A DNA stretch of 64,000 nucleotides, from positions 62,001-126,000 of the forward strand of contig NZ_JAFCJM010000017.1 of the NCBI RefSeq assembly GCF_018130955.1, read 5' to 3'. Both the position numbers and the translations under genes were made by a program. The number at the start of each line of letters is the position of its first letter. Within the stretch, counting starts at the first letter, position 1. Shown one piece after another: positions 9,507-17,570 of this stretch. This stretch comes from Bradyrhizobium liaoningense. Lineage in GTDB: Bacteria > Pseudomonadota > Alphaproteobacteria > Rhizobiales > Xanthobacteraceae. The notes under the pieces were generated by a model. It did not search any database and was not told the DNA's origin. It was given only the letters and a program-made list of their open reading frames with translations.

Positions 9507-10208
9507 ATGAACGGAGCCAAACTGCGCGACCGCCTCGCCAAGGGCGAGGCGGTCACCATGTTCACGCCGCATCATGCGTCATCGGGGCTCGCCGTCCGCC
9601 TGGTCGAACTCGGTGCGGATGCCATCTTCGTCGATTGCGAACACGGCACTTGGAGCTTTGACGACGTACGCGTGACCGCGCAGGCGATCCGCGGCGCCGG
9701 CGGTGCGGCAATCGTCCGCCCGCATTCGCACGAGCGGCCGCTCCTGATCCGCTATCTCAATGCCGGCGCCGACGGGCTGATGGTGCCGATGGTCGATACG
9801 GCCGATCAGGCGCGCGCCATTGTCGATGCCGTGCGCTATGCCTGCCCGGCCGATCACGAGAAGCGGCTCATCATTGCAATGATCGAGACGCCCAGGGCGA
9901 TTGACGACATCGACTCCTTGCTTGCGGTGGAGGGTATTGATGTTTTCTTCATCGGGCCCGGCGACCTGTCCCAGAATATGGGCTATCCGCCGGCTCCGCC
10001 GTTCGGGCAGCCGCGACCGCAGGCCGTGATGGAGCGGGTCGATCTTGCAGTCGGGAAGATCCGTGCCGCTGGCAAGATCGCTGGGACGCTCGTGACATCT
10101 GACGAACTACCGTTCTGGCTCGAGCGGGGCGTCAAATATTTCTATATCCATTCGGACCCGTTCCTGCGGATCGGCTTGGCCGGCATCAAAAAATTGCTTG
10201 GGCGGTGA
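9507..10208 (+). CDS. HpcH/HpaI-family aldolase
   Basis: A class II (metal-dependent) aldolase/citrate lyase-fold enzyme of 233 aa, slightly shorter than HpaI (about 260). Conserved features are DCEHGT at residues 43-48, the pyruvate-binding arginine near R71 (VRPHSHE), and the metal ligands E127 (MIETPRA) and D153 (GPGDLS). Family members cleave 4-hydroxy-2-oxoacids to pyruvate or oxaloacetate plus an aldehyde. It is the last gene of the hyuA-hyuB-SDR operon, 15 bp after the SDR. It would be a sensible final cleavage step of that pathway, but this is inference from position. Confidence 0.88.
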   Translation: MNGAKLRDRLAKGEAVTMFTPHHASSGLAVRLVELGADAIFVDCEHGTWSFDDVRVTAQAIRGAGGAAIVRPHSHERPLLIRYLNAGADGLMVPMVDTADQARAIVDAVRYACPADHEKRLIIAMIETPRAIDDIDSLLAVEGIDVFFIGPGDLSQNMGYPPAPPFGQPRPQAVMERVDLAVGKIRAAGKIAGTLVTSDELPFWLERGVKYFYIHSDPFLRIGLAGIKKLLGR

Positions 10209-10309
10209 TTTCAGGGGCTGAACTATCGCTGCTGACTGGAAGAGGCGACGCCCACTGCCTGAAGCCGCGCTTCTTAGCGCCGGGGTGAACGGTTCGGATT
10301 CGCGCGCGG

Positions 10310-11446
10310 TTAGCCGGCGGCGCTGGCAAAAGCGCGCTGGCGCGGCGCCTCCGGCGCATCGACCTCAAAACCCTCGCAAACGATGCGGCCGTCGACCAAT
10401 TGGAATTCCAGCCGGTCATATTGCGGCATGGTCTCGCCGGGCTTTGGCGGCAGCAGTTTCACAGAGCCCTGGATGCACAGCACGGCCTGTCCGGCGCCAT
10501 GTGTCCGCGCGTTCCACATCCTGACGCCGGTTTCCTTCCAGCGACGGCGGATCAGCTCTTCACGTTCGGAGAGGCCGCTCGGCTGTGCGACCGGCGTTGC
10601 GACCTCGGCGACGACGCTGACGGGCTCGATGACGTCGTCCGGAACGACGGCGAACGCGACGATATCAGTCTCAGCGGGCTGGCTCGCAACGGTCTCGGGC
10701 TCAACCGCGAGAAGCGTGGGGGCGTCGGCCTCTGCCGGGACGGGCTGAACGGCGCTGCTCTCGACGATGTCAGTCGCAAGGGAAGTCGCGTCGGCGATCG
10801 CCGGTTCGGCGGCTTCGACGGCGACGCTGTCGGTTTCGACCACATCGGCCAGGACGGCGGTTTCAACGATCTCAGTCGCCGCGGGGGCTTGCTCAACCGT
10901 GATCGGCGCAATGAGCTCGATCTCGACGATCTCAATCTCAGGCGCGGTTGCCGAAGCAACGTTGTTCTCGACGGTATCCGTGGCGACCGGCTCGACCGCG
11001 ACCGGAGCGAAGGATTCGACCGCGACGATCTCTGCCTCAGGCGAAATTGCCCGAGTTACGTCACTCTCAACGGTCTCGGCAACAACAGGCTCGACGCCGG
11101 CCGAAGCAAACTTGACGGTATCGACCCCGACGGCGGCAGCCTCGACGGTGCGGTTCTCCACGCTGCCGTGCTCGCTGTTGTCCGTCGTGACGGTTTCGAC
11201 GACGACGGCGTCGATGGCACCAGGGGTGGCCGTCTCGGCTGCAGGAGGGGCAGGTTCGAGACTGTCGACGTTCGAGTCGGGAGTCGCAGCCACCAATTCG
11301 CTTGCGACAGGTTCTGTGTTCGTTCGACCGCGAAGCAACGACCTGAACTTTGCGACCGCAAACTCCACGACGGGAATCTGGCGCAACGCCGTCACCAGTC
11401 GCGTCAGAACCGGGACTTGTTTGGGTGCGTACTCAGCGTGAGACAT
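10310..11446 (-). CDS. Val/Ala/Glu-rich low-complexity protein of unknown function
   Basis: I do not recognise this 378-aa protein. From the chosen start MSHAEYAPKQ (11446), about 45 residues of ordinary sequence contain a basic, partly hydrophobic segment. About 245 residues of irregular repeats rich in Val, Ala, Glu, Thr and Pro follow (units like VAVEPVATDTVE and ATEIVETAV). The last 80 residues are a compact, probably folded domain (EELIRRRWKETGVRMWNARTHG...PQYDRLEFQLVDGR). The frame is open further upstream to 11545, but those 33 residues look non-coding. Long open frames on the other strand are shadows of the repetitive codons. It stands alone, convergent to the aldolase operon. The middle is probably disordered and could be a spacer between a membrane-proximal end and the C-terminal domain. 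Confidence 0.65.
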   Translation of the reverse strand: MSHAEYAPKQVPVLTRLVTALRQIPVVEFAVAKFRSLLRGRTNTEPVASELVAATPDSNVDSLEPAPPAAETATPGAIDAVVVETVTTDNSEHGSVENRTVEAAAVGVDTVKFASAGVEPVVAETVESDVTRAISPEAEIVAVESFAPVAVEPVATDTVENNVASATAPEIEIVEIELIAPITVEQAPAATEIVETAVLADVVETDSVAVEAAEPAIADATSLATDIVESSAVQPVPAEADAPTLLAVEPETVASQPAETDIVAFAVVPDDVIEPVSVVAEVATPVAQPSGLSEREELIRRRWKETGVRMWNARTHGAGQAVLCIQGSVKLLPPKPGETMPQYDRLEFQLVDGRIVCEGFEVDAPEAPRQRAFASAAG

Positions 11447-11662
11447 CAGTGATTCTCGGTAACCGCAAGAGTTGCCCGGCGCTTGCGGCGCTGTCAAATC
11501 GCGCATTTTGCCGCGTGGCGGTTCCAGGCCGCGTATCCCTGTCAACGTCCGATTGCGCGCTCGGCCGGGATAGCCGCATGCCGTGCACGCAATGCGGGAT
11601 GCGCGCGAAATGGTGTATCGGATGAACGGCGGTCACGCCGGGACCGAGGCGGAATAGCTCGC

Positions 11663-12856
11663 GTGAAATTTGATAGGAAACTGCTCGGCGTTCTCGCGGT
11701 GCTCGCCGTCACCCAGCTCATCGGGTGGGGCACGATCGGTCTTCCGGCTATCGTCAGCCGCGAGATTGCCGCCGATCTGCAAATGAGTCTGTCGGCGGTG
11801 TTCGCGGGGACGTCGGTCTTGTACGTGGCGATGGGACTATGCGCGCCCTGGCTCGCCAAGGCGTTCACGCGCCACGGTGCGCGGCGCGTCATGATGGCCG
11901 GTACGATCGTTGCCGCTCCGGGCTTTGTTCTCTTGTCCCTTGCCCGGGAGCCAATGCTTTATTTCGTCGCCTGGTCGATCCTCGGTATTGCCGGCAGCGC
12001 CACGCTCTCGACCGGCGCCTACATCATGCTGAACGAAGTAGCGGGACGTCAGGCCAAGAGCGCCATCGGCGCGCTCATGTTGGTGACGGGTCTGTCCAGC
12101 AGCATCTTCTGGCCGACCACCTCGTTTCTGAATGACCTCGTCGGCTGGCGCGGTACGGCGCTCGTCTTTGCCGCCGTCCTGATCCTCGTCAGTCTGCCCT
12201 TGTATATGTTTTTCGTTCCGCGTCGGGGCAGGGTGGTACATGAGGATGCGGCACAGGCGAAGGCTGCCGATGCGTCTCCGATTCCCAGGAGCACCTTCAG
12301 CCTGGTGGTCTCCGCGCTCGTCCTCAACGCCTTCGTGCAATTCGGCCTCGGTGCGATCCTCATCGAGCTCCTGAAAGCGGAAGGGCTCTCGCCGGCGGAG
12401 GCCGTCGCCTTCGGCTCCATGCTCGGCTTGATCCAGATCAGCGCCCGCGGCATCGACTTTCTCGGCCGCGGCCGGTGGGACGGCATCACCACGGGGATGG
12501 TGGCGGGCACCGCGCTGCCCGTCGCGATGCTGATCCTGATGGCGAGCGAGGGCTCGCGCTGGGCGGTCGCTGTCTTCATCCTGCTCTACGGCGCGGGCAG
12601 CGGCGCACTCGCGGTCGCACGCGCGACGATCCCGCTCGTCTTCTACGACCAGACCGAATTCGCCAAGGCGATGTCGATGATCGCCTTGCCGCTCAATCTC
12701 GCCTCCGCCGTCTCGCCGCCGCTGCTTGCTGGCCTGCTCACCGATACCGGCAGTCGCGGCGTTCTGGCCCTTGCCGTGCTGTGCTCATGCGCGTCGCTGG
12801 CAATTTTGGTGCTGCTCGGACGCCGGCGTCCGGCGGTTGCGCCAGCGGCTGCGTGA
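11663..12856 (+). CDS. Major facilitator superfamily (MFS) transporter
   Basis: A 397-aa inner-membrane carrier with about 12 hydrophobic segments. The loop KAFTRHGARRVMMAG after helix 2 matches the MFS loop 2-3 pattern, and the general layout (two six-helix halves around a central loop near residue 190) is standard. The chosen start is GTG 11663; the frame continues upstream to 11483, but those 60 residues are Arg/Cys-rich and unlike a membrane protein. It is a stand-alone gene between the low-complexity protein and the toxin-antitoxin pair. The substrate cannot be deduced. Confidence 0.85.
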   Translation: MKFDRKLLGVLAVLAVTQLIGWGTIGLPAIVSREIAADLQMSLSAVFAGTSVLYVAMGLCAPWLAKAFTRHGARRVMMAGTIVAAPGFVLLSLAREPMLYFVAWSILGIAGSATLSTGAYIMLNEVAGRQAKSAIGALMLVTGLSSSIFWPTTSFLNDLVGWRGTALVFAAVLILVSLPLYMFFVPRRGRVVHEDAAQAKAADASPIPRSTFSLVVSALVLNAFVQFGLGAILIELLKAEGLSPAEAVAFGSMLGLIQISARGIDFLGRGRWDGITTGMVAGTALPVAMLILMASEGSRWAVAVFILLYGAGSGALAVARATIPLVFYDQTEFAKAMSMIALPLNLASAVSPPLLAGLLTDTGSRGVLALAVLCSCASLAILVLLGRRRPAVAPAAA

Positions 12857-12885
12857 GACACTTGGCCGCCCGGCAGCAGTTCGGC

Positions 12886-13269
12886 CTAGATCGCCTTGTC
12901 GATGTCTGTTCTTGCAAATTCATTGCCGACATAAAGCAGCGCGCATGCGTGCTCTTTGGCGACGTCGTAGGCGAAGCAGTCGGCAAGGTTGAGACCGGCA
13001 GGGTGGATACCCTTGCCCCAGCGCGCATAGGTCCGCGCGACACGTTCAGCGGAGGTTTGCGTCAGTGCAATGACGTTGGCCCCGATGCCGTCGATGAGGT
13101 TGGCCATTTCGTCGCCGACGTTGCGGCGCCCAGCTACGATCAGGCTCTCAGCGACGGTGCCGGCTGAGATCAGGATTTCATCAGCAGCTTCCAGCGCCGC
13201 CATGCAGGCATCGGCTTGTGGTTCATCGAGCAGGATCGCCATCAGCGCCGACGTGTCGACGGCGATCAT
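12886..13269 (-). CDS. PIN-domain ribonuclease toxin (VapC-like)
   Basis: A type II toxin of 127 aa with the PIN fold. The acidic metal-binding residues are visible: D5 (VDTSAL), E41 (VAESL), D97 (NLADC) and D122 near the end. VapC toxins are Mg2+-dependent endoribonucleases, usually cutting tRNA or rRNA. The start overlaps the antitoxin stop in an ATGA, the typical coupled arrangement. All catalytic residues are present, so it appears active. The RNA target is unknown. Confidence 0.9.
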   Translation of the reverse strand: MIAVDTSALMAILLDEPQADACMAALEAADEILISAGTVAESLIVAGRRNVGDEMANLIDGIGANVIALTQTSAERVARTYARWGKGIHPAGLNLADCFAYDVAKEHACALLYVGNEFARTDIDKAI

Positions 13270-13523
13270 TTCGGCAGGCCGTCGTCGTCAAAGAGAAAGT
13301 CCTGGCTCCGCGCCGCGCTCGGTCCGGGCGTTGCCTTGGCCGCGCCGGCCTTGCGTACGGCTTCCATGACGGATCGTCGGGTCGCGCGATCTGGCGGAAC
13401 CTTGACCGGGACGAGCCTCACCGCCGCGTGTCCATGCCGCGTCAGGATGACTTCGTCACCGGCTTCCGCGCGGCGGACGAGCTCGGTCAGTTGTCCCTTG
13501 GCATCGGTGACGGAAACCCGCAT
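13266..13523 (-). CDS. Phd/YefM-family antitoxin (VapB-like)
   Basis: An 85-aa antitoxin whose start MRVSVTDAKGQLTELVRRAEAGDE matches the Phd/YefM DNA-binding fold. The C-terminal tail (DFLFDDDGLPK) would wrap the toxin. The frame is open upstream to 13664, but ATG 13523 gives the family N-terminus, has an AAGGAAAG ribosome-binding site, and lies about 15 nt after the predicted transcription start. It overlaps the PIN toxin by 4 bp. A near-palindrome fills the promoter spacer, which suggests that the complex represses its own synthesis. Confidence 0.88.
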   Translation of the reverse strand: MRVSVTDAKGQLTELVRRAEAGDEVILTRHGHAAVRLVPVKVPPDRATRRSVMEAVRKAGAAKATPGPSAARSQDFLFDDDGLPK

Positions 13524-13545
13524 GTCATTGCCTTTCCTTGGTTTT

Positions 13546-13574
13546 ATATTGGACCATTGAATGATCCATGTCAA
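13546..13574 (-). promoter_or_regulatory. Predicted sigma-70 promoter of the toxin-antitoxin operon
   Basis: On the - strand, TTGACA (13574-13569) is followed after exactly 17 bp by CAATAT (13551-13546). That is a perfect -35 box and a good -10 box. The antitoxin start is 23 nt downstream of the -10 box, which leaves a very short leader. Confidence 0.6.
13551..13567. promoter_or_regulatory. Near-palindromic operator in the toxin-antitoxin promoter
   Basis: The 17-bp sequence GGACCATTGAATGATCC matches its own reverse complement at all but a few central and flanking positions. It occupies the spacer between the -35 and -10 boxes. This is where a Phd/YefM antitoxin operator would be expected. 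Confidence 0.5.
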
Positions 13575-13711
13575 TCGTTCGGGGCTGCGCGGCCTTTTGG
13601 TCGCGGCGATCCAGCCCGGTATTGCGAAAAGCAAATCCCTGCATGCCCAGTGCGCCATTCGCATCGGACGAGCGCTCGCTTAGTGTGCATCAAACGCGAT
13701 TCCGAGGCCCC

Positions 13712-15385
13712 ATGACTTCCCCCGCCGTCGATCCCATCACCCGCTCCGTGGTCCAGCACCGGTTGAGCTCGATCGTCACGGAAATGGGCGAGGCGATGCT
13801 GCGCACCTCCTATTCGCAGATCCTCAACTCCAGCCGCGATTTCTCGCTTGCCGTGTGCGACGTCGATGCGCGGCTGATCGCGCAGGCCGACCACATTCCC
13901 GTTCATGTCGGCGCGCTGCCATGGGCGACACGCGCGGTCGAGGAGCGCTTTAAGGACGTCGTGCCGGGCGACGTCATCCTGATGAACGACCCCTATCACG
14001 GTGGCAGCCATCTGCCTGACGTGACCGTGTTCGTGCCGATCTTTGCAGGCGCGCGGCGGCTGTTCTGGAGCATTGTGCGCGCGCATCAGAGCGACATCGG
14101 CGGCGCCACCCACGGCGCCTACAATCCGGATGCGACCGAGATCTGGCAGGAAGGCATCCGCATCCCGCCAATTAAGCTCTACGAGGCCGGGCGCGTGCGC
14201 GACGACATTTTGGACATGCTGGCGCTCAACACGCGTAATGCGCATGATTTTCACGGCGACCTTGCCGCCATGATCGGCGCGGCGCATCTTGGCGAACGGC
14301 GGATGGCAAAGCTATTTGCTGAGATGGGCGCTGACGTCGTCGAGGCCGCGGTCGAGGCCGTGCTTGACGCCGCCGAGCAGCAGGCCCGCGCTGTCGTGGC
14401 GACGTGGAAAGACGGCACCTTCTATGGCGAGGCGTTCCTCGATGACGACGGCCGCGATCGCAGGGATATCCGCATCGCGGCAAAAGTGACGAAACGCGGC
14501 AGCGACATCGAGGTCGATCTCTCCGACTCCGATCCGCAGGCCCAGAGCTTCGTCAACTCCTCGCATGCCAACATGCACGCAGCCGTGGTGATGGCGTTCG
14601 CCTATCTCATCGATCCCGACACGCCGAAAAACTCCGGCGCGCTGCGGCCGCTGAAAGTGGTGGCGAAGCAGGGCACCATCGTCTGGGCGGATCCGGGCTT
14701 GCCGGTGACGCTCTGCACCAGTCACCCCTCCAACGAAATCGTCGAAGCCGTGATCAAGGCGCTCGCCGGCTCCTGTCCCGACCGCGTCATGGCCGGCTGG
14801 GGCCGCAGATTCCGGATCGCCGTGAAGGGCGAGAACCCGCGCACCGGCCGCGGCTTCATCTGGCATCTCTTTCACGCCCGTCCCGGCGGCGGCGCTTCGC
14901 CCGGCGGCGACGGCTGGTCCTCGATCGGCGAATGGCACTCGGTCGGCGGGTTGAAGTTCGGCAGCATCGAGGTGGCCGAGGCGCGCTTTCCGCTGCACTT
15001 CCGCCGCCATGAGTTTCTCGAAAATTCCGGCGGCGACGGCCAGTATCGCGGCGGCCTCGGTGTCGCGCTCGACCTCGTGTTCGAGACCGAGAAGCCGGCG
15101 CTCGGCAACACCGCGGGCGAGGGTATCAGGCACGGCTCGGCCGGCATGCTCGGCGGCAAGGATTCCAGGCCGCACCATTATCGCCTGCTGTCGCAGGGCA
15201 AGGCGCCGCGCGAATTGCGCACCAAGGAGACCGGCATCGAGATCATGCCCGGCGATTGCCTGGAGGTGCGCTCGGCCGGTGGAGGCGGTTTTGGTCCGCC
15301 GGAGAAGCGTGCGCCGGAAGCGCGCGAGCGCGACCGGCTGCAGGGCCTGGTGACTGACGATGCAGTGAAGGGAATGTCGCGTTGA
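13712..15385 (+). CDS. Hydantoinase/oxoprolinase family protein, HyuB-type subunit (second copy)
   Basis: B subunit of a second hydantoinase/oxoprolinase-like complex, 557 aa from the chosen ATG 13712 (MTSPAVDPITRSV). The open frame extends upstream to 13568, across the antitoxin promoter, and those 48 residues look non-coding. Conserved blocks are NDPYHGGSHLPDVTVFVP near residues 91-108 and the glycine-rich GGGGFGPPEKR near the C-terminus. Its TGA overlaps the TTG start of hyuA in a TTGA. It is clearly a paralogue, not a duplicate, of the 6998-8680 gene. Substrate unknown. Confidence 0.88.
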   Translation: MTSPAVDPITRSVVQHRLSSIVTEMGEAMLRTSYSQILNSSRDFSLAVCDVDARLIAQADHIPVHVGALPWATRAVEERFKDVVPGDVILMNDPYHGGSHLPDVTVFVPIFAGARRLFWSIVRAHQSDIGGATHGAYNPDATEIWQEGIRIPPIKLYEAGRVRDDILDMLALNTRNAHDFHGDLAAMIGAAHLGERRMAKLFAEMGADVVEAAVEAVLDAAEQQARAVVATWKDGTFYGEAFLDDDGRDRRDIRIAAKVTKRGSDIEVDLSDSDPQAQSFVNSSHANMHAAVVMAFAYLIDPDTPKNSGALRPLKVVAKQGTIVWADPGLPVTLCTSHPSNEIVEAVIKALAGSCPDRVMAGWGRRFRIAVKGENPRTGRGFIWHLFHARPGGGASPGGDGWSSIGEWHSVGGLKFGSIEVAEARFPLHFRRHEFLENSGGDGQYRGGLGVALDLVFETEKPALGNTAGEGIRHGSAGMLGGKDSRPHHYRLLSQGKAPRELRTKETGIEIMPGDCLEVRSAGGGGFGPPEKRAPEARERDRLQGLVTDDAVKGMSR

Positions 15386-17436
15386 GCAAGTTGATCATCG
15401 GCGTCGACGTCGGCGGCACCTTCACCGATCTCGTCGCCATCGACGCGGCCGGCCGCACGACCTTTGCAAAGTCGCCGTCCACGCCGCAGGACCAGTCGAT
15501 CGGCGTCATGGCAGGCCTCGACGAGCTCGCGCGCCGGCTTGGTCTTGCCACGGCCAACATGCTGGCGCAGACCCAGCGCCTCGTGCACGGAACGACGGTT
15601 GCGACCAATGCGCTCCTGGAGCGCAAGGGCGCAAAGGTCGCGCTGCTCACCACCGAAGGCCATCGCGACGTGCTGGAGATGCGCGAGGGCCTCAAGCCCA
15701 ACCGTTACGATCTGCGCTCGCCGCCGCCCGAGCCACTGGTGCCGCGCGAGCTGCGTTTTGGCGTACGCGAACGGCTGAAGCCGAATGGCGAGGTGATGAC
15801 GCCGCTCGACGAAAAATCCCTCGATGACGCAATTGCCGCGATCCGCGGCGCCGGCGTCACGTCGGTGGCGATCTGCTTCCTGCATTCCTATCGCAACGCC
15901 ACGCATGAGATCGCCGCTGCGGAGCGGATCTCGCGCGAACTGCCCGATGTCAGCGTGTCGCATTCCAGCGACGTGCTACCGCAGATCAAGGAATATGAGC
16001 GCGTCTCGACCACGGTCGTGAACGCCTATGTCGGCCCGATCGTGCGGCGCTATCTGACCCGTCTCGAAGAGCGGCTGCGCGAGGCCGGTCTTGCGGGATC
16101 GCTCTTCATCATCCTCTCCCATGGGGGCATGGCGCCGGTCGAGGAGGCCGCGCGGCTTGCGGCGGCGACCGTGCTGTCGGGCCCGGCCGGCGGCATGGCC
16201 GGCTGCCGGCGTTGCGGCGAGATGCTCGGGCTTCCCGATCTCGTCGCCTTCGACATGGGCGGCACCTCGACCGACATCTCCTTGATCACTGATGGAGCGA
16301 TGTCGCTTTCCGCCGACGGCGGGCTTGCGGGCCAGCGCATCGCGCTGCGCTCGCTCGATATCGCCAGCATCGCCGCCGGCGGCGGCTCGATCGCGTCCGT
16401 CGATGCCGGCGGCATCTTCCGCGTCGGTCCGGAGAGCGCGGGCGCGATGCCCGGACCGGCCAGCTACGGCAATGGCGGCGAGGCGCCGACCGTCACCGAC
16501 GCCAACGTCATCCTCGGCTATCTCGACGCAAAGGCCTTCATGGGCGGACGCCGTCCGCTCGACACTGCTGCGGCGGAAGCCGCGGTCGACCGCGTCGCGG
16601 CCACCCTTGGCATCGATCGCACGCAGGCCGCGACCGGCATCTTCCGCCTGGTGAACCTCAAGATGGCCGATGGCATCCGGCTCATGACCTTGCGCCGTGG
16701 CGTCGATCCCCGCCGCTTTGCGCTGCTGAGTTTCGGCGGCGCTGCGGGCCTGCATGCCGCCGAGGTCGCGCGCGAGCTCGACATCGTCAGAGTCATCGTG
16801 CCGACCACCGCCTCGGTGCTGTCTGCCTGGGGCATGCTGACGAGCGATGTGCGCTATGAAGCGAGCCGCACCCATTTCGAAACCGGCGCGCGCACCACGG
16901 CGGCGGAGATCCGCGACATTTTTGCGGGCCTCGAGACGCGCACCGTGGAGCGCCTCAAGAGCTGGTTCGACGGCCCCGTCGCCATCGAGCGCTCCGCCGA
17001 GATGCGCTATGGCGAGCAGATCTTTGAGATCGACGTTCCCCTCAGCGACGTGAACCTCAATTCCGAGAACCTGATTGCCGAGATCGAGGATCGCTTCCAC
17101 CGCCGCCACGAGGAGCTCTACACCTATTCCTCGCGCGACCAGGAGGTCGTGTTCGTCAACGCCCGCGTCGCGGCGATCGGCAGCGTCTCGGCCGGTGAGG
17201 TGACGGAGAAGCAGGGCAGCTCTGCTGCCCCGATCAAGCCGCGGTCGAAACGGCAGGCCTTCCTCGGCGCCTGGCTGGACGTCGCAGTCTACGCGCTCGA
17301 CGACCTCCAGCCCGGCGAGACGCTGCAAGGCCCCGCCATCATCGAGGCCGAGACCACCACCGTCGTGATCAACGCCGGCGACCATCTGACGGTGAATGGC
17401 CTCGGCTGGCTGGATATTCATGTGGCGCGGAAATAG
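15382..17436 (+). CDS. Hydantoinase/oxoprolinase family protein, HyuA-type subunit (second copy)
   Basis: A subunit of the second complex, 684 aa, starting at TTG 15382, which overlaps the hyuB stop. The phosphate-binding motif GVDVGGTFTD is at residues 7-16, and FDMGGTSTD is at 290-298. The N-terminus is the usual one for HyuA, so the rare TTG start is well supported. Translational coupling implies a fixed subunit ratio. A short GC-rich hairpin follows immediately at 17438-17456. Confidence 0.88.
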   Translation: MSKLIIGVDVGGTFTDLVAIDAAGRTTFAKSPSTPQDQSIGVMAGLDELARRLGLATANMLAQTQRLVHGTTVATNALLERKGAKVALLTTEGHRDVLEMREGLKPNRYDLRSPPPEPLVPRELRFGVRERLKPNGEVMTPLDEKSLDDAIAAIRGAGVTSVAICFLHSYRNATHEIAAAERISRELPDVSVSHSSDVLPQIKEYERVSTTVVNAYVGPIVRRYLTRLEERLREAGLAGSLFIILSHGGMAPVEEAARLAAATVLSGPAGGMAGCRRCGEMLGLPDLVAFDMGGTSTDISLITDGAMSLSADGGLAGQRIALRSLDIASIAAGGGSIASVDAGGIFRVGPESAGAMPGPASYGNGGEAPTVTDANVILGYLDAKAFMGGRRPLDTAAAEAAVDRVAATLGIDRTQAATGIFRLVNLKMADGIRLMTLRRGVDPRRFALLSFGGAAGLHAAEVARELDIVRVIVPTTASVLSAWGMLTSDVRYEASRTHFETGARTTAAEIRDIFAGLETRTVERLKSWFDGPVAIERSAEMRYGEQIFEIDVPLSDVNLNSENLIAEIEDRFHRRHEELYTYSSRDQEVVFVNARVAAIGSVSAGEVTEKQGSSAAPIKPRSKRQAFLGAWLDVAVYALDDLQPGETLQGPAIIEAETTTVVINAGDHLTVNGLGWLDIHVARK

Positions 17437-17437
17437 G

Positions 17438-17456
17438 GCCTCCCGTGCGGGGAGGC
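17438..17456 (+). terminator. GC-rich hairpin after the second hyuBA pair
   Basis: The arms GCCTCCC and GGGAGGC (7 bp) enclose a 5-nt loop directly after the hyuA stop codon. No T-run follows, so it may stabilise the 3' end or act as a weak or Rho-assisted terminator rather than a true intrinsic one. Confidence 0.35.
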
Positions 17457-17570
17457 GGATAGCCGCATGACACCAGTGCAGGGCTCGCCGTCCCAAAATA
17501 GTGTATCCGCAGGAGGCGTGGTGCGGGATCGGCCCCGCCGCGCCAACATCAGTTCCCGGAGGAAACCTTC

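Noticed and set aside
10400..11452. Long + strand frames opposite the Val/Ala/Glu-rich protein
   Set aside because: Both strands are open because of the repeat composition. The - strand frame has a folded-looking C-terminal domain and a sensible start, so it was kept, although with reduced confidence.
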